DNA of 64,000 nucleotides. Source: Collinsella sp. (GTDB lineage: Bacteria > Actinomycetota > Coriobacteriia > Coriobacteriales > Coriobacteriaceae). Shown here in pieces: positions 32,556 to 40,595 of the stretch. Each line of letters starts with the position of its first letter. The first letter of the stretch is position 1. The DNA lies in contig DXLU01000007.1 in the NCBI GenBank assembly GCA_019414565.1, forward strand, positions 163,503-227,502, given 5' to 3'. Below the pieces are notes generated by a model. That model was not told the origin of the DNA, searched no databases, and worked only from the letters and a program-made list of their open reading frames with translations. A program made the translations under genes and the position numbers.

Positions 32556-32561
32556 AATCTG

Positions 32562-33260
32562 TTACTCCTCGTCTTCGGCGTCGTCAGATTTTTTTACGCT
32601 AGCACGCTTCTTCTTTTTGGAGAGATCAAGGCCAAAACGTTTAACAAGCATTTCGCAAATCTCGCTCGAACGGGCCTTGAGATAGCTGCCCTTACCGTTC
32701 TCGGCATCGAACTTAAGGCGCAGCGCAAGCTTCTCGGCAACCTCGGCGTCGATCTCGCCCTGGCAAAACTCGTACAGGCAACCGAGCATGTCGCGATACT
32801 CAAGGTCGCCGTGGTAGCACTGGATGGCCTCGTCCAGGATGGGCCAAGCTTCGCGCGAACGCTCGACGCTCGTGGCACCCCACACGCACAGCAGGCGGAA
32901 GGCGGCATAGCGCAGCGTGGAAGAGATCTCGTCGAACAGTGCGGTCTCGGCGCCCTCAAAGGCATCGCCCAGCTGCTCGGGGCAGGTGGTGGCGAGCGCC
33001 GTCAGGGCATCGAGGGCCTCCCAGCGGGTCTGCGCCTCGGGGCGGTCGAGCGCCTCGATCAACGCGGGCACGCAGGGCACGACGCGCTGCGGATCGCGCT
33101 CGGCAAGCAGGTGCAGCACGCGGGCGGCAAACTGGCGGATGCGGCGCGTGGGGCAGCCGAGCTCCTGGACCAGTCGATCGACGGCGTTCTCGTTCTCCTC
33201 TGCCAGCTGGAGCTGTGCCAGCTCCTCGTCGGTGAGCTGTTCGTCTTTGTTTTCTGCCAT
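32562..33260 (-). CDS. HEAT-repeat-like protein
   Basis: A soluble helical protein of 232 residues. The segment CPTRRIRQFAARVLHLLAER to EALDALTALATTCPEQ shows about three paired amphipathic helices of the HEAT type. A Lys/Asp/Glu-rich C-terminal tail (LSKKKKRASVKKSDD) follows. No catalytic motif is visible. It lies 6 bp before icd and 15 bp after the membrane protein gene, so it is co-transcribed. A scaffold or assembly role is only a guess. Confidence 0.8.
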   Translation of the reverse strand: MAENKDEQLTDEELAQLQLAEENENAVDRLVQELGCPTRRIRQFAARVLHLLAERDPQRVVPCVPALIEALDRPEAQTRWEALDALTALATTCPEQLGDAFEGAETALFDEISSTLRYAAFRLLCVWGATSVERSREAWPILDEAIQCYHGDLEYRDMLGCLYEFCQGEIDAEVAEKLALRLKFDAENGKGSYLKARSSEICEMLVKRFGLDLSKKKKRASVKKSDDAEDEE

Positions 33261-33275
33261 AGTTACCTCTTCTTT

Positions 33276-33704
33276 TTATTTCTTGGCGTGCTTGCCAGCA
33301 CCCTTGCTGTCATCGGTGACCGAGATGAGCTGTCGGTCGGCCGCCCCATTGCGACGTGCACGGCGGCGTTCCTCGGCATCGCCCGCGTCGGCGGCGGCTC
33401 GATGAGCCTTGTTGACGTTAAAGACCTCGTCGTGCTTGCGCCACGGACCGACGGACTCGCCAAAGCTCATCTTAAGGCCGGCGATAAAGCCACCGAGCCA
33501 GCCGATCGGCGCAAACTGCACCAGCGGGAACAGCGAGAACACCCAGGTCAGCAGGACGACTGCCGCCGCTCCTGCAAAGTTGGCAATCCAGTAGTCGCGC
33601 TTGGTAATGACGCGCTTTTCGCACGCCCACTGGCCGCACAAAAAGCCGATGTAGATCGCAAAGAGAAAGAGCACCAGCGCAAGCACCACGAACGTCCAGC
33701 TCAT
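33276..33704 (-). CDS. Small membrane protein of unknown function
   Basis: A 142-residue protein with two clear hydrophobic helices (about 3-24, TFVVLALVLFLFAIYIGFLC; and 42-68, FAGAAAVVLLTWVFSLFPLV). A short loop rich in Gly precedes a basic cytoplasmic tail with AAADAGDAEERRRARR. The start at 33704 lies five bases after the stop of the dehydrogenase gene. It is not recognised as a known family. Confidence 0.75.
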   Translation of the reverse strand: MSWTFVVLALVLFLFAIYIGFLCGQWACEKRVITKRDYWIANFAGAAAVVLLTWVFSLFPLVQFAPIGWLGGFIAGLKMSFGESVGPWRKHDEVFNVNKAHRAAADAGDAEERRRARRNGAADRQLISVTDDSKGAGKHAKK

Positions 33705-33709
33705 GGGCG

Positions 33710-34789
33710 CTACTCCCCGTGATGGTGGCCGCAGCAGCACTCGTGGCCGTCGTCATGACCGTGGCCGCCGCAGCACTCGTGGTCGTCGCCATGGTGGTGG
33801 CCACAACCGCACTCGTGGTCGTCGCCGTGCTCGCCGCAGCCGCAGCCGTCCTCGTGGGCACCATGCTCCTCGGGGCGATACTGCGACCAGTCCAGACCGG
33901 CGGCGATGGCGTCGGCCTCCTCCTTGTAGAGGACCGTGATGGCCTGGGTGCCCAGCTTGGCGCCACCGATGGCGTCGAGCATGTCGTAAAGCGTAAAGGC
34001 CACGTCGGCGCCGGGCAGCGCAAGCTCGCGGTCGTCGGCGTAGGCGAGCGCCAGACGCAGGTCCTTAATGAAGTGCTCGACCATAAAGCCGGGCTTGTAG
34101 TCGCCGTCGAGCGCCTTGGGAGCCAGGCTCTCCATGGCACCGGACTTGCCGGTACCGCCCAGGATCATCTGACGGGTCTTCTCCAGATCGAGGCCGCTCA
34201 GCTCGGCAAATGCCATGGCGTCTGCCATGCCGACCATGCAGGCGCCCAGCGACACCTGATTGGCGAGCTTGGCAGCCTGGCCCTTGCCGGCACCGTCAAA
34301 GCAGCAGATGTTGGCCGCAAAGGTGGCAAGGATGTCGCGGACCGGCGCGATGTCATTCTCGGTTGCGCCCACGATAGCCGTAAGCGTGCCGGCGATAGCA
34401 CCCGACTCGCCGCCGGTGACGGGGCAGTCAAACGCCATGCGGCCGGAAACCTGGGCGGCCTCGGCAATGTCGCGCGCCAGCTCGGGCGAGCTCGTGGTGA
34501 GGTCGATCAGGACCGCACCGGGCTTAGTGCACGCGAGCAGGCCGTCGCCCGCCAGGTAGAGCTCCTCGACCTCGGAGGGATAGCCCACCATGGTAAAGAC
34601 GACATCGGCGTCTGCCGCGGCATCTGCCGGCGTATCGGCCCAGACGGCACCGCGCTCAACGAGCGCTGCAGCCTTGGACTTGGTGCGGTTGTTGATCGTG
34701 ACGGGATAGCCAGCGTCCAGAATGTGGCCGGCGATGGGGGCACCCATGATTCCGGTGCCGATGAATGCGACGGAGAGCTTGTTTGCCAT
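33710..34789 (-). CDS. 3-hydroxyacid dehydrogenase (GarR/HIBADH type) with Cys/His-rich C-terminal tail
   Basis: NAD(P)-dependent reductase of 359 residues. The Rossmann signature LSVAFIGTGIMGAPIAGHIL is at the N-terminus, with the substrate motif DCPVTGGESGAIAGTL and the catalytic-lysine region GAGKGQAAKLANQ. The core family ends near residue 300. Here about 50 more residues follow, with roughly 14 His and 9 Cys in three loose repeats (DDHECGCGHHHG, DDHECCGGHGH, DDGHECCCGHHHG). Such a tail should bind soft metals (Zn, Ni, Cu). It resembles the metal-storage ends of metallochaperones and is not known to me in this enzyme family. The substrate, for example tartronate or succinate semialdehyde, is not readable. 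Confidence 0.9.
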   Translation of the reverse strand: MANKLSVAFIGTGIMGAPIAGHILDAGYPVTINNRTKSKAAALVERGAVWADTPADAAADADVVFTMVGYPSEVEELYLAGDGLLACTKPGAVLIDLTTSSPELARDIAEAAQVSGRMAFDCPVTGGESGAIAGTLTAIVGATENDIAPVRDILATFAANICCFDGAGKGQAAKLANQVSLGACMVGMADAMAFAELSGLDLEKTRQMILGGTGKSGAMESLAPKALDGDYKPGFMVEHFIKDLRLALAYADDRELALPGADVAFTLYDMLDAIGGAKLGTQAITVLYKEEADAIAAGLDWSQYRPEEHGAHEDGCGCGEHGDDHECGCGHHHGDDHECCGGHGHDDGHECCCGHHHGE

Positions 34790-34887
34790 GAAACCTTTCC
34801 TTTTGGGTTGGGTGTAATTACCAGGTTGAATACTCGGTGCCAGCGTTTGGGCTGTGAGTTGGGATCGATTACGGCCGCAGCGCCTGC

Positions 34888-35841
34888 CTACTGGCCGCGC
34901 ACGCGGCGGGCGATGCGGTCGGAAAGCGATGCCTTGTCGGCGCGGTTCTTGCCCCAAAACGCGCAGGCCACCATGCCGGGGCCCACGTGCGAGCCGATGG
35001 TAGGACCGACGGAGCTGCGAATGATCGTGACGTCGGCGCAACCCTCCTCCTTGCGGATGGCGGCTTCGAGCCAGTCGCCGTCCTTTTCGGCATCGGCCGT
35101 CATAATGGCGATGGGCATGGTGCGATCGGGCACATAGTTCTCGCGGAACGACTTGAGGATGGACTTGAGCGCCTTCTTGCGACCGCGGTTGACGCCGATC
35201 AGCGACAGCGAGCCGGCCAGGTCGTAGGAGAGCTCGGGCTTGACGTCGAGCTTTGCCGTGAGCTGCGCCGCCGCGGGCGGAATGCGGCCGCCGGCAGCCA
35301 GCGCATCGAAGCTCTCGAGCGTAAAGTAACCGTGCACGTAGGTCTTGGCCTCGTTTGCCCAATCGACCAGCTGCTTAGCAGTCAGTCCCGCCGAGCGCTG
35401 GCGCACGGCCTCGAGCGCCAGGAGCTCGCCGGTCGCGCAGGGCAGAGCGTTGTCGACCACGTACAGCTCAAAGTTGGGATACTCGGCGCGCACGGCGTCC
35501 GCCGCCTGGCACGCGGAGTTGTAGCTCGACGACAGCGCCGAGGTAAAGCACAGGTAGACCGTGGGCGTACCCTCTTTGGCGCACTCGGTAAAGAACTCGA
35601 TATAGCGACCGAGCGACACAGCCGAGGTGGACACGCGGGCACCGGCGCGCATGCGGTCGTAGAACTCCTTGGGTGTGATGCTCGACCAGATGTCATCCGT
35701 GCGCTCCTCGCCATCGATAATGAAGGGGAAACCCAAGATATCGACATCGAGGTTCGCGGCGACCTCGGGGCTAAAGTCGCAGCAGGTATCGACGACGATG
35801 CGGCAACGGTCCGAATGACCGGCGGATGCGGCCTTGTCCAT
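34888..35841 (-). CDS. DegV-family fatty-acid-binding protein
   Basis: A 317-residue two-domain protein. The N-terminus has RIVVDTCCDFSPEVA and GFPFIIDGEERTDD, and the mid-region VYLCFTSALSSSYNSACQAA carries the family's ligand-contact serines. In Gram-positive bacteria, such FakB-like proteins deliver fatty acids to a kinase (FakA). AGGAG lies eight bases before the ATG at 35841. It is the first gene of the operon that leads to the Cys/His-tailed dehydrogenase and icd. The gene immediately upstream (hpf) has its own terminator. Confidence 0.9.
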   Translation of the reverse strand: MDKAASAGHSDRCRIVVDTCCDFSPEVAANLDVDILGFPFIIDGEERTDDIWSSITPKEFYDRMRAGARVSTSAVSLGRYIEFFTECAKEGTPTVYLCFTSALSSSYNSACQAADAVRAEYPNFELYVVDNALPCATGELLALEAVRQRSAGLTAKQLVDWANEAKTYVHGYFTLESFDALAAGGRIPPAAAQLTAKLDVKPELSYDLAGSLSLIGVNRGRKKALKSILKSFRENYVPDRTMPIAIMTADAEKDGDWLEAAIRKEEGCADVTIIRSSVGPTIGSHVGPGMVACAFWGKNRADKASLSDRIARRVRGQ

Positions 35842-35860
35842 CAAAGCGACTCCTTACGTA

Positions 35861-35891
35861 AAAAGGCGGCCACCCGCATGGGATGGCCGCC
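35861..35891 (-). terminator. Terminator after hpf
   Basis: GGCGGCCA (35865-35872) pairs with TGGCCGCC (35884-35891). On the minus strand TTTTT follows. Confidence 0.88.
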
Positions 35892-35920
35892 AACCGTTAA
35901 CTCATGCAAGTTAACGTATT

Positions 35921-36505
35921 TTACTCGTCAAGTGTTTCGATGCGGGGCTTGATGATGCCATATCCACCATTCTTACGGTGATACACCACATTGATGAGAC
36001 CGGTCGTCGCGTTCTCGAACACGTAGAAGTCGTGGCCCAGCAGATCGGTCTGCACCAGCGCCTGCTCCTCAGTCATCGGGGTGACGTCGATAACCTTCTC
36101 GCGGACGAGCAGGTCGTCCTCCTCCTCGGGCAGCAGCAGGTCGGCCAGATCCTCGACGCGCTCGACCGGCGCGACATCCGCGGCGCTGGCACCGCCCTGG
36201 CGGTTGTCCACGACCTTGGTCTTGAACTTACGCAGCTGGCGGGTGACCTTATCGGCGGAGAGGTCGATGGCGGCGTACATATCTGCACCGTGCTCGGCAA
36301 CGCGAATCACCGAACCGCGGGCACGAACCGTAACCTCGACGATTGCCGGGTTGGGGTTCGAGGGGTTCTTCTCATAGCGAAGTACAACGTCGACCGTCAT
36401 GGGCTCGATATCGAAAACCTTGAGCGCCTCGCCGATCTTCTCATCCACATGCGCACGCAGAGCATCGGTTACCGTCGTCTTGCGTCCAGAAACCTTGATA
36501 TCCAT
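35921..36505 (-). CDS. hpf: Ribosome hibernation promoting factor, long form
   Basis: Binds the 30S subunit and dimerises ribosomes in resting cells. The 194 residues comprise an N-terminal HPF/RaiA domain (MDIKVSGRKTTVTDALRAHV, then VEVTVRARGSVIRVAEHGAD and YAAIDLSADKVTRQL), an acidic linker (about 105-135) and the C-terminal dimerisation domain (EEQALVQTDLLGHDFYVFEN, GYGIIKPRIE). GGAG lies six bases before the ATG. It is monocistronic between two terminators. Confidence 0.95.
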   Translation of the reverse strand: MDIKVSGRKTTVTDALRAHVDEKIGEALKVFDIEPMTVDVVLRYEKNPSNPNPAIVEVTVRARGSVIRVAEHGADMYAAIDLSADKVTRQLRKFKTKVVDNRQGGASAADVAPVERVEDLADLLLPEEEDDLLVREKVIDVTPMTEEQALVQTDLLGHDFYVFENATTGLINVVYHRKNGGYGIIKPRIETLDE

Positions 36506-36722
36506 ACGTGGCTCCAATCTGCCTCGGGGACTTACTGTACTGGCTATGTACCCATTGCCGTGCATTTAATCACGCGGATTCCCAAAGACCCGAATAACGA
36601 TTGCTTGATACCGCATACCGAAGTCTCGCACTTTTCTGTGGCAAAGTGCGCTATAGGAGGGAGCCGGCGACTTTGTATTTGGTCCCGAAAATTGGCTTTG
36701 ACCTGCTGGTTTTATAGAGATG

Positions 36723-36756
36723 AAAAAGCCGGGCTCCCCTATTGGGGAAGCCCGGC
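36723..36756 (-). terminator. Terminator after solute-binding lipoprotein gene
   Basis: GCCGGGCT/AGCCCGGC arms with CCCC/GGGG inside and a TATT loop form a hairpin with one bulge. The minus strand continues TTTTT. Confidence 0.88.
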
Positions 36757-36822
36757 AGTGCGTGTTGAAACCGTGAAGAGGCATCTCTCCTAGCGCATAG
36801 GAGACGCCACCCCTAGCAATAA

Positions 36823-37815
36823 CTAGCTATTAAGCTTGTTAATGTCGTCGTCGGTGATGGTGTCTTCCTGGCTGGACGATTTGTCTTCGGAGGGTGCGGT
36901 CTCATTGTTGGAATCGGAGGATTCGCTGCCGGAGGATGCGGAGCCAGACGACTGAAGGTTGACACCAGATACTGTCTTAGTGGTGAGGTCGTAGGGCATC
37001 GTGCCATACCAGACGCAGTGGACTGCCTCGAGCGTACCGTCGACCGTGATGCCGTCGAGGGCATCGCTCACGGCACGGCACAGTTCGTCATTGGACGAGA
37101 GGCCCGCAACACCAAGCGTCGAGGGCGCCTCGAGCGCACCGACATAGGAGATCTCGCTCATCAGGCGTGCAAGGTAGCCGCCGGCCGTGGAGTCGCAGAT
37201 CACATAGTCGACTTCGCCGGACTCGAGCGCCTCAAAGCACTCGTTGATGTTGGAGTAAGTCTTTTGGTTGGCGGTGATGCTCTGCTTAGCAAGCGCCTCC
37301 TGCGAGGCCGAGGACATCTGGATACCCAGAGTAGACGTGTTAAGGGTATCGGTGGAAACGCTTAGCGACCCACCATCGCTGGTTTTACCGAACACGGAAG
37401 CGGCATCGTACAGGCAGGTGCCGAGCGAGCTAACGTCCCCATCCGTGGAGTTGATCTCGCCGATAAAGATATCAGCCTTTTTGTCGCCGAGCGCGGAACC
37501 TGCCGAGGACGCATCGACAAAGGCGACCTTAAGGCCCATGCGGCTTGCGAGGGCGCGGGCAGCGTCGACTGCATACCCCGTGAGCTCGCCGTCAGCGCTC
37601 TGCATGGCCTGCGGCGCATCGGAGGTATCGAGGGCAACCGTCAGGGTACCGGGAGTGACCAGGGCATCATCCGACACCGTGGGCGTGACGGTCTCGTACT
37701 CGATCTGGTCGATCGTGGGAGTCGTGAACGCAGACAGCGGGTTGAACGCGCATCCGCTCAGGCCCAAAACGGCGATGACCGCTGCGGTCCCAGCACCTAA
37801 CCGAGCCGCGTGCAT
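36823..37815 (-). CDS. Solute-binding lipoprotein, family 3 (amino-acid ABC type)
   Basis: A 330-residue exported protein. The start at 37815 follows GAGGGG by seven bases; one 18 bases upstream lacks a clear site. The signal peptide ends in the lipobox LGLSGC (Cys22). The mature part follows the periplasmic binding fold of family 3: GTLTVALDTSDAPQAM, GYAVDAARALASRMGLKVAF, ADIFIGEINST, and VDYVICDSTAGGYLARL. The last 50 residues are a Ser/Glu/Asp-rich low-complexity tail. No ABC permease or ATPase gene is adjacent, so it may be an orphan receptor. Confidence 0.88.
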   Translation of the reverse strand: MHAARLGAGTAAVIAVLGLSGCAFNPLSAFTTPTIDQIEYETVTPTVSDDALVTPGTLTVALDTSDAPQAMQSADGELTGYAVDAARALASRMGLKVAFVDASSAGSALGDKKADIFIGEINSTDGDVSSLGTCLYDAASVFGKTSDGGSLSVSTDTLNTSTLGIQMSSASQEALAKQSITANQKTYSNINECFEALESGEVDYVICDSTAGGYLARLMSEISYVGALEAPSTLGVAGLSSNDELCRAVSDALDGITVDGTLEAVHCVWYGTMPYDLTTKTVSGVNLQSSGSASSGSESSDSNNETAPSEDKSSSQEDTITDDDINKLNS

Positions 37816-38265
37816 CAAGCTGCCCCTCACCATGTCCACTACCCTGCCTTCTGTGTCGTATACGATCCGTGCGTTGCACGAAATATCAGATTGTTCCCAC
37901 CAGCTGACCTGGTATTTGACCCCACACTTGCGCACCGGGGTGTTTGCTCGGGAGGCCGCAGCCACCTTCACGACTGGCCCGCTCGCCCGCGAGGCGGTAT
38001 TGCCCCAAAGAAAGTAGAACGGACGGTGCGGCTTACATCTAGGACGCGCCATGATCGCGCCGCGCGCACGCGGTCGCTTACGTGGATCCCTTTGACCGCG
38101 TCTGTCTTGGACTAGGACGGGCATTTCGTCCGTCCGCAACCACAGCCTGGTAGGAACGTAGCGCATTATAGCTAAGTTCAAGCTATAGTTTAAGGTTAGG
38201 GGCGTCATTCGCATCGCGAGTACAGATTTCGCAGGTCGGAGTGGGCTATTCGTGCCCCTGTGAAG

Positions 38266-38295
38266 CCCGGAGCTCCCCCTATGGGGAGCTCCGGG
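38266..38295. other. Strong hairpin in the 37816-38566 gap
   Basis: A 13-bp perfect stem (CCCGGAGCTCCCC with its complement) encloses a CTAT loop, flanked by a further GTGCCCC/GGGGCAC pairing. There is no T-run, so termination is uncertain. Apart from this and the inverted repeat at 38316, nothing else is recognised in the 750-bp gap. Confidence 0.6.
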
Positions 38296-38315
38296 GCACC
38301 CTTCCTAGGGTGCTG

Positions 38316-38532
38316 TGGCCAAAAAATGGCAAATATGAGTACTGTCACCAATTTAGTAACAGGCAATTTTGGCCTCTCGGACAGATTATGCGCTCAGTGT
38401 CGCCAACCTGATGCTTAGTTATTCTACATTTGTTTATTATCTTCTTACTTTATGACGCCTCCGAGTCCTAAATTCCTTGATTTTGCTGTTACTGATTTAG
38501 TGACAGTACTCATATTTGCCATATTTTGGCCA
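38316..38532. repeat. 217-bp element with 47-bp imperfect terminal inverted repeats
   Basis: The arms 38316-38362 and 38486-38532 match at about 43 of 47 positions and include AAATATGAGTACTGTCAC. The 123-bp interior is AT-rich with no reading frame. It lies between two minus-strand genes. The architecture (long terminal inverted repeats around an AT-rich core) matches the smaller element at 17348-17499, but the sequence differs. Confidence 0.8.
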
Positions 38533-38566
38533 GGGCATATGATTAACCCCCTATTTTCGACGTGAA

Positions 38567-39676
38567 TTAGACCGGCTTAAGCCCAAAACACGCCCGCAGC
38601 GCGTTAAGCAACGCCTCTTGCTTCTTCCTGCGGGCATCGACACGATTCCGGTACCGCTTTCGCATACGCTGGTGGATGCGCCATGCGAGCGCTTCCATCG
38701 CTTCCATGTCGCAGAGCATTTCGTTGTTGACCGTCGCGACCTCGATTCCCATAGTAATCAAGCCCGTGTTGCGTTTTTCATCATGGATACGTCCCCTCCG
38801 GGAGGAATGGCCCAGCTCACCGTTGTATTCCAGGTCAAACCGGGCTGCCTCTTGATACGCATCGCAAACTGCATGCGGCATCCCCGAGATTGCCTGCGCG
38901 CGGTCATCGAACTCGATCTTGTAGTCGGTCTTAAAGGGACCGCAAGCAAATCCGCCATAGGGAAACGGAAGCGAAAACAGAGCGAGCATGATGCACTCCA
39001 TGGGCGAGAGCAGGTTTTCCGAAAGATAGGGACACAGACGCAGCAGCTGTTTGGCCACATCCCCCTTGCATGCCGCAAGGTAATCTGCCAGACGATCGGG
39101 CATCAGCACCGGCTCGACTTCAAAGTAGCCCACGTCTGCTAGCTGGTCCTTGTCCTTTGCAAGCCTATTCGCAACAGGCGAGGTGTAGGGAGGCAGATAC
39201 TTCCCGCGATCGCTCAGTGAAATCTTGGAACACAGTTCCTGGGCCAGGGCAAATGCCTGGATACAGCCGACCTCGCGGGCGATGGCAACACAAAGGGCCT
39301 CGGGAGATAGGCTGTATACCCCCGGTTCCACCTCTAGAATCGAGCCAGCAGGCAACCCGGAGCATACGGACCAGCTCACGCCAAGAATGCGGCGGCGCTG
39401 TGCTGCAGACCCTACCAGCAAGCACAAATCCTCTTGTACCTCGCCGCTTGCGGCCCCAATCCGCACCAAGTCGGGAAGATAAATGTCCTCGGTCGAGGGC
39501 GACGACGTGCGCAGCACACGGCGCTCTTCATCGGGATTAAGGTCCTTCCAGCTGATGTAACCCATTTGTCGGCGCTCGGCGCGCATCGTGCGTAGCGCCG
39601 AGGCGCCGGTCAGAATTATGGAGGCCGCCAGTTGCTCGCTTGTCGGTTCGTCACACCGCTCAATCTTCACTGCCAC
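38567..39676 (-). CDS. Hypothetical protein with a nuclease-like C-terminus
   Basis: A 369-residue protein, starting from a GTG at 39676 with AGGGGTGG upstream; longer frames into comF are spurious. The N-terminal half (ILTGASALRTMRAERR, VGSAAQRRRILGVSWS, SLSPEALCVAIAREVGC) resembles AbiEi/transcriptional-regulator-like proteins common in Coriobacteriia. The C-terminus has FDLEYNGELGHSS (Asp281, Glu283), then IHDEKRNTGL (Asp299, Glu300, Lys301), which resembles the catalytic core of DUF559/Vsr-type PD-(D/E)xK nucleases. It lies 10 bp downstream of comF. A nuclease or defence role is a hypothesis only. Confidence 0.7.
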   Translation of the reverse strand: MAVKIERCDEPTSEQLAASIILTGASALRTMRAERRQMGYISWKDLNPDEERRVLRTSSPSTEDIYLPDLVRIGAASGEVQEDLCLLVGSAAQRRRILGVSWSVCSGLPAGSILEVEPGVYSLSPEALCVAIAREVGCIQAFALAQELCSKISLSDRGKYLPPYTSPVANRLAKDKDQLADVGYFEVEPVLMPDRLADYLAACKGDVAKQLLRLCPYLSENLLSPMECIMLALFSLPFPYGGFACGPFKTDYKIEFDDRAQAISGMPHAVCDAYQEAARFDLEYNGELGHSSRRGRIHDEKRNTGLITMGIEVATVNNEMLCDMEAMEALAWRIHQRMRKRYRNRVDARRKKQEALLNALRACFGLKPV

Positions 39677-39686
39677 GAAACCACCC

Positions 39687-40493
39687 CTACCAAACACGTG
39701 CGATAGCAAGGCCATCGACTGCCGCAGCGCCGGCGCGCTTGAGCTCCGCCGAGGCTGCTGCCATGGTCGCGCCCGTGGTGATAACGTCATCGATAAGCAG
39801 TAGGCGGCGGCCGTGCACGTCCTCAACCGTCTCGTACATGCCTTGGGCACGCTCGCGACGCTCCTCACGACCGAGTTCGCGCTGGTCGCCATGCCCGTAC
39901 TTGACGAGAGCATCGAGCAGGGGAACACCCGACAGCTCGCAAAATGGGCGCGCAATAGCCTCCATATGATCAAAACCACGCCGCCGAAACGCCGCCGCCG
40001 TCGCAGGCACAAACACCACCGCATCCGCACCGGACAGCACACCTCCCAAGCGTTCGGGCGCTACGACCTGGGCATGCAGGGCGGTGTCGTAGAGCAGCTC
40101 CGCCAGATACGGAGCCAGACGTCGCTCGCCCGCGTCCTTGTACGCTTTAATGATGCGCGGCAGCGGATGCGCATAGACGGCGCACGCCAGGCAGCGGTCG
40201 AGCGCCTCCGCCATTGCCGAGGACGTGCCTTCGACCGAACACTCAGTGCACAGCAAATCCCCAAACGGGGCGCCGCATCGGGTACAGCTATGACGTGGGT
40301 CGATGAGCGTGAGCGCGGCCAGGCAGTCTTGGCAAATAAGCGCACCGGCGCGCTCGCAGCCGGCACATCGTGTTGGCGACAATGCCTCGAGTGCCTCGCG
40401 TGCCGCCCGCTCGGCAAACGGCAGCAATTCGTCCGCAAACGGTAGGGCGCCGGCACCCTGCAGACGGCTCAATTTGTTCAGATGGCTCTTCAA
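39687..40493 (-). CDS. comF: ComF-family phosphoribosyltransferase-like competence protein
   Basis: A 268-residue protein with an N-terminal zinc-binding Cys cluster (CAGCERAGALICQDC and CTRCGAPFGDLLCTEC) and a C-terminal phosphoribosyltransferase fold. The PRPP-type loop is GRRLLLIDDVITTGATM. The start is a TTG at 40493, seven bases after GGGAGGG. That ribosome site lies inside a perfect 12-bp hairpin (40497-40532), which could limit translation. ComF proteins act in DNA uptake and natural transformation. It is located after ricT in a minus-strand run beginning at tmk. Confidence 0.9.
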   Translation of the reverse strand: MKSHLNKLSRLQGAGALPFADELLPFAERAAREALEALSPTRCAGCERAGALICQDCLAALTLIDPRHSCTRCGAPFGDLLCTECSVEGTSSAMAEALDRCLACAVYAHPLPRIIKAYKDAGERRLAPYLAELLYDTALHAQVVAPERLGGVLSGADAVVFVPATAAAFRRRGFDHMEAIARPFCELSGVPLLDALVKYGHGDQRELGREERRERAQGMYETVEDVHGRRLLLIDDVITTGATMAAASAELKRAGAAAVDGLAIARVW

Positions 40494-40496
40494 GAC

Positions 40497-40532
40497 ACAA
40501 CCCTCCCTACGTTCGGTCGCAGGGAGGGTTGT
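40497..40532 (-). promoter_or_regulatory. Hairpin sequestering the comF ribosome-binding site
   Basis: ACAACCCTCCCT (40497-40508) pairs perfectly with AGGGAGGGTTGT (40521-40532). In the minus-strand mRNA the second arm contains the AGGGAGGG that precedes the TTG start of comF. It lies between the ricT stop and comF and has no T-run. It may act as a translation switch, or less likely as a weak terminator. Confidence 0.65.
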
Positions 40533-40595
40533 TGATTCAGCGCTATGGTACCCCGACGCGATTGGGGTAAGGCGGGTTAAATCCGCTCGCGGGCG

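Noticed and set aside
31479..33722. Very long open frame on the plus strand opposite icd, the HEAT-like gene and the membrane protein gene
   Set aside because: It mirrors three clearly conserved minus-strand genes, has no recognisable domain and owes its openness to GC-rich codon bias.
34987..35952. Plus-strand frame opposite the DegV gene
   Set aside because: Shadow of a conserved gene in GC-rich DNA. It also runs through the hpf terminator.
39677..40042. Upstream extension of the nuclease-like gene into comF
   Set aside because: The extra residues are Arg/Ser-rich and overlap the conserved phosphoribosyltransferase part of comF in another frame. A good GTG start exists at 39676.
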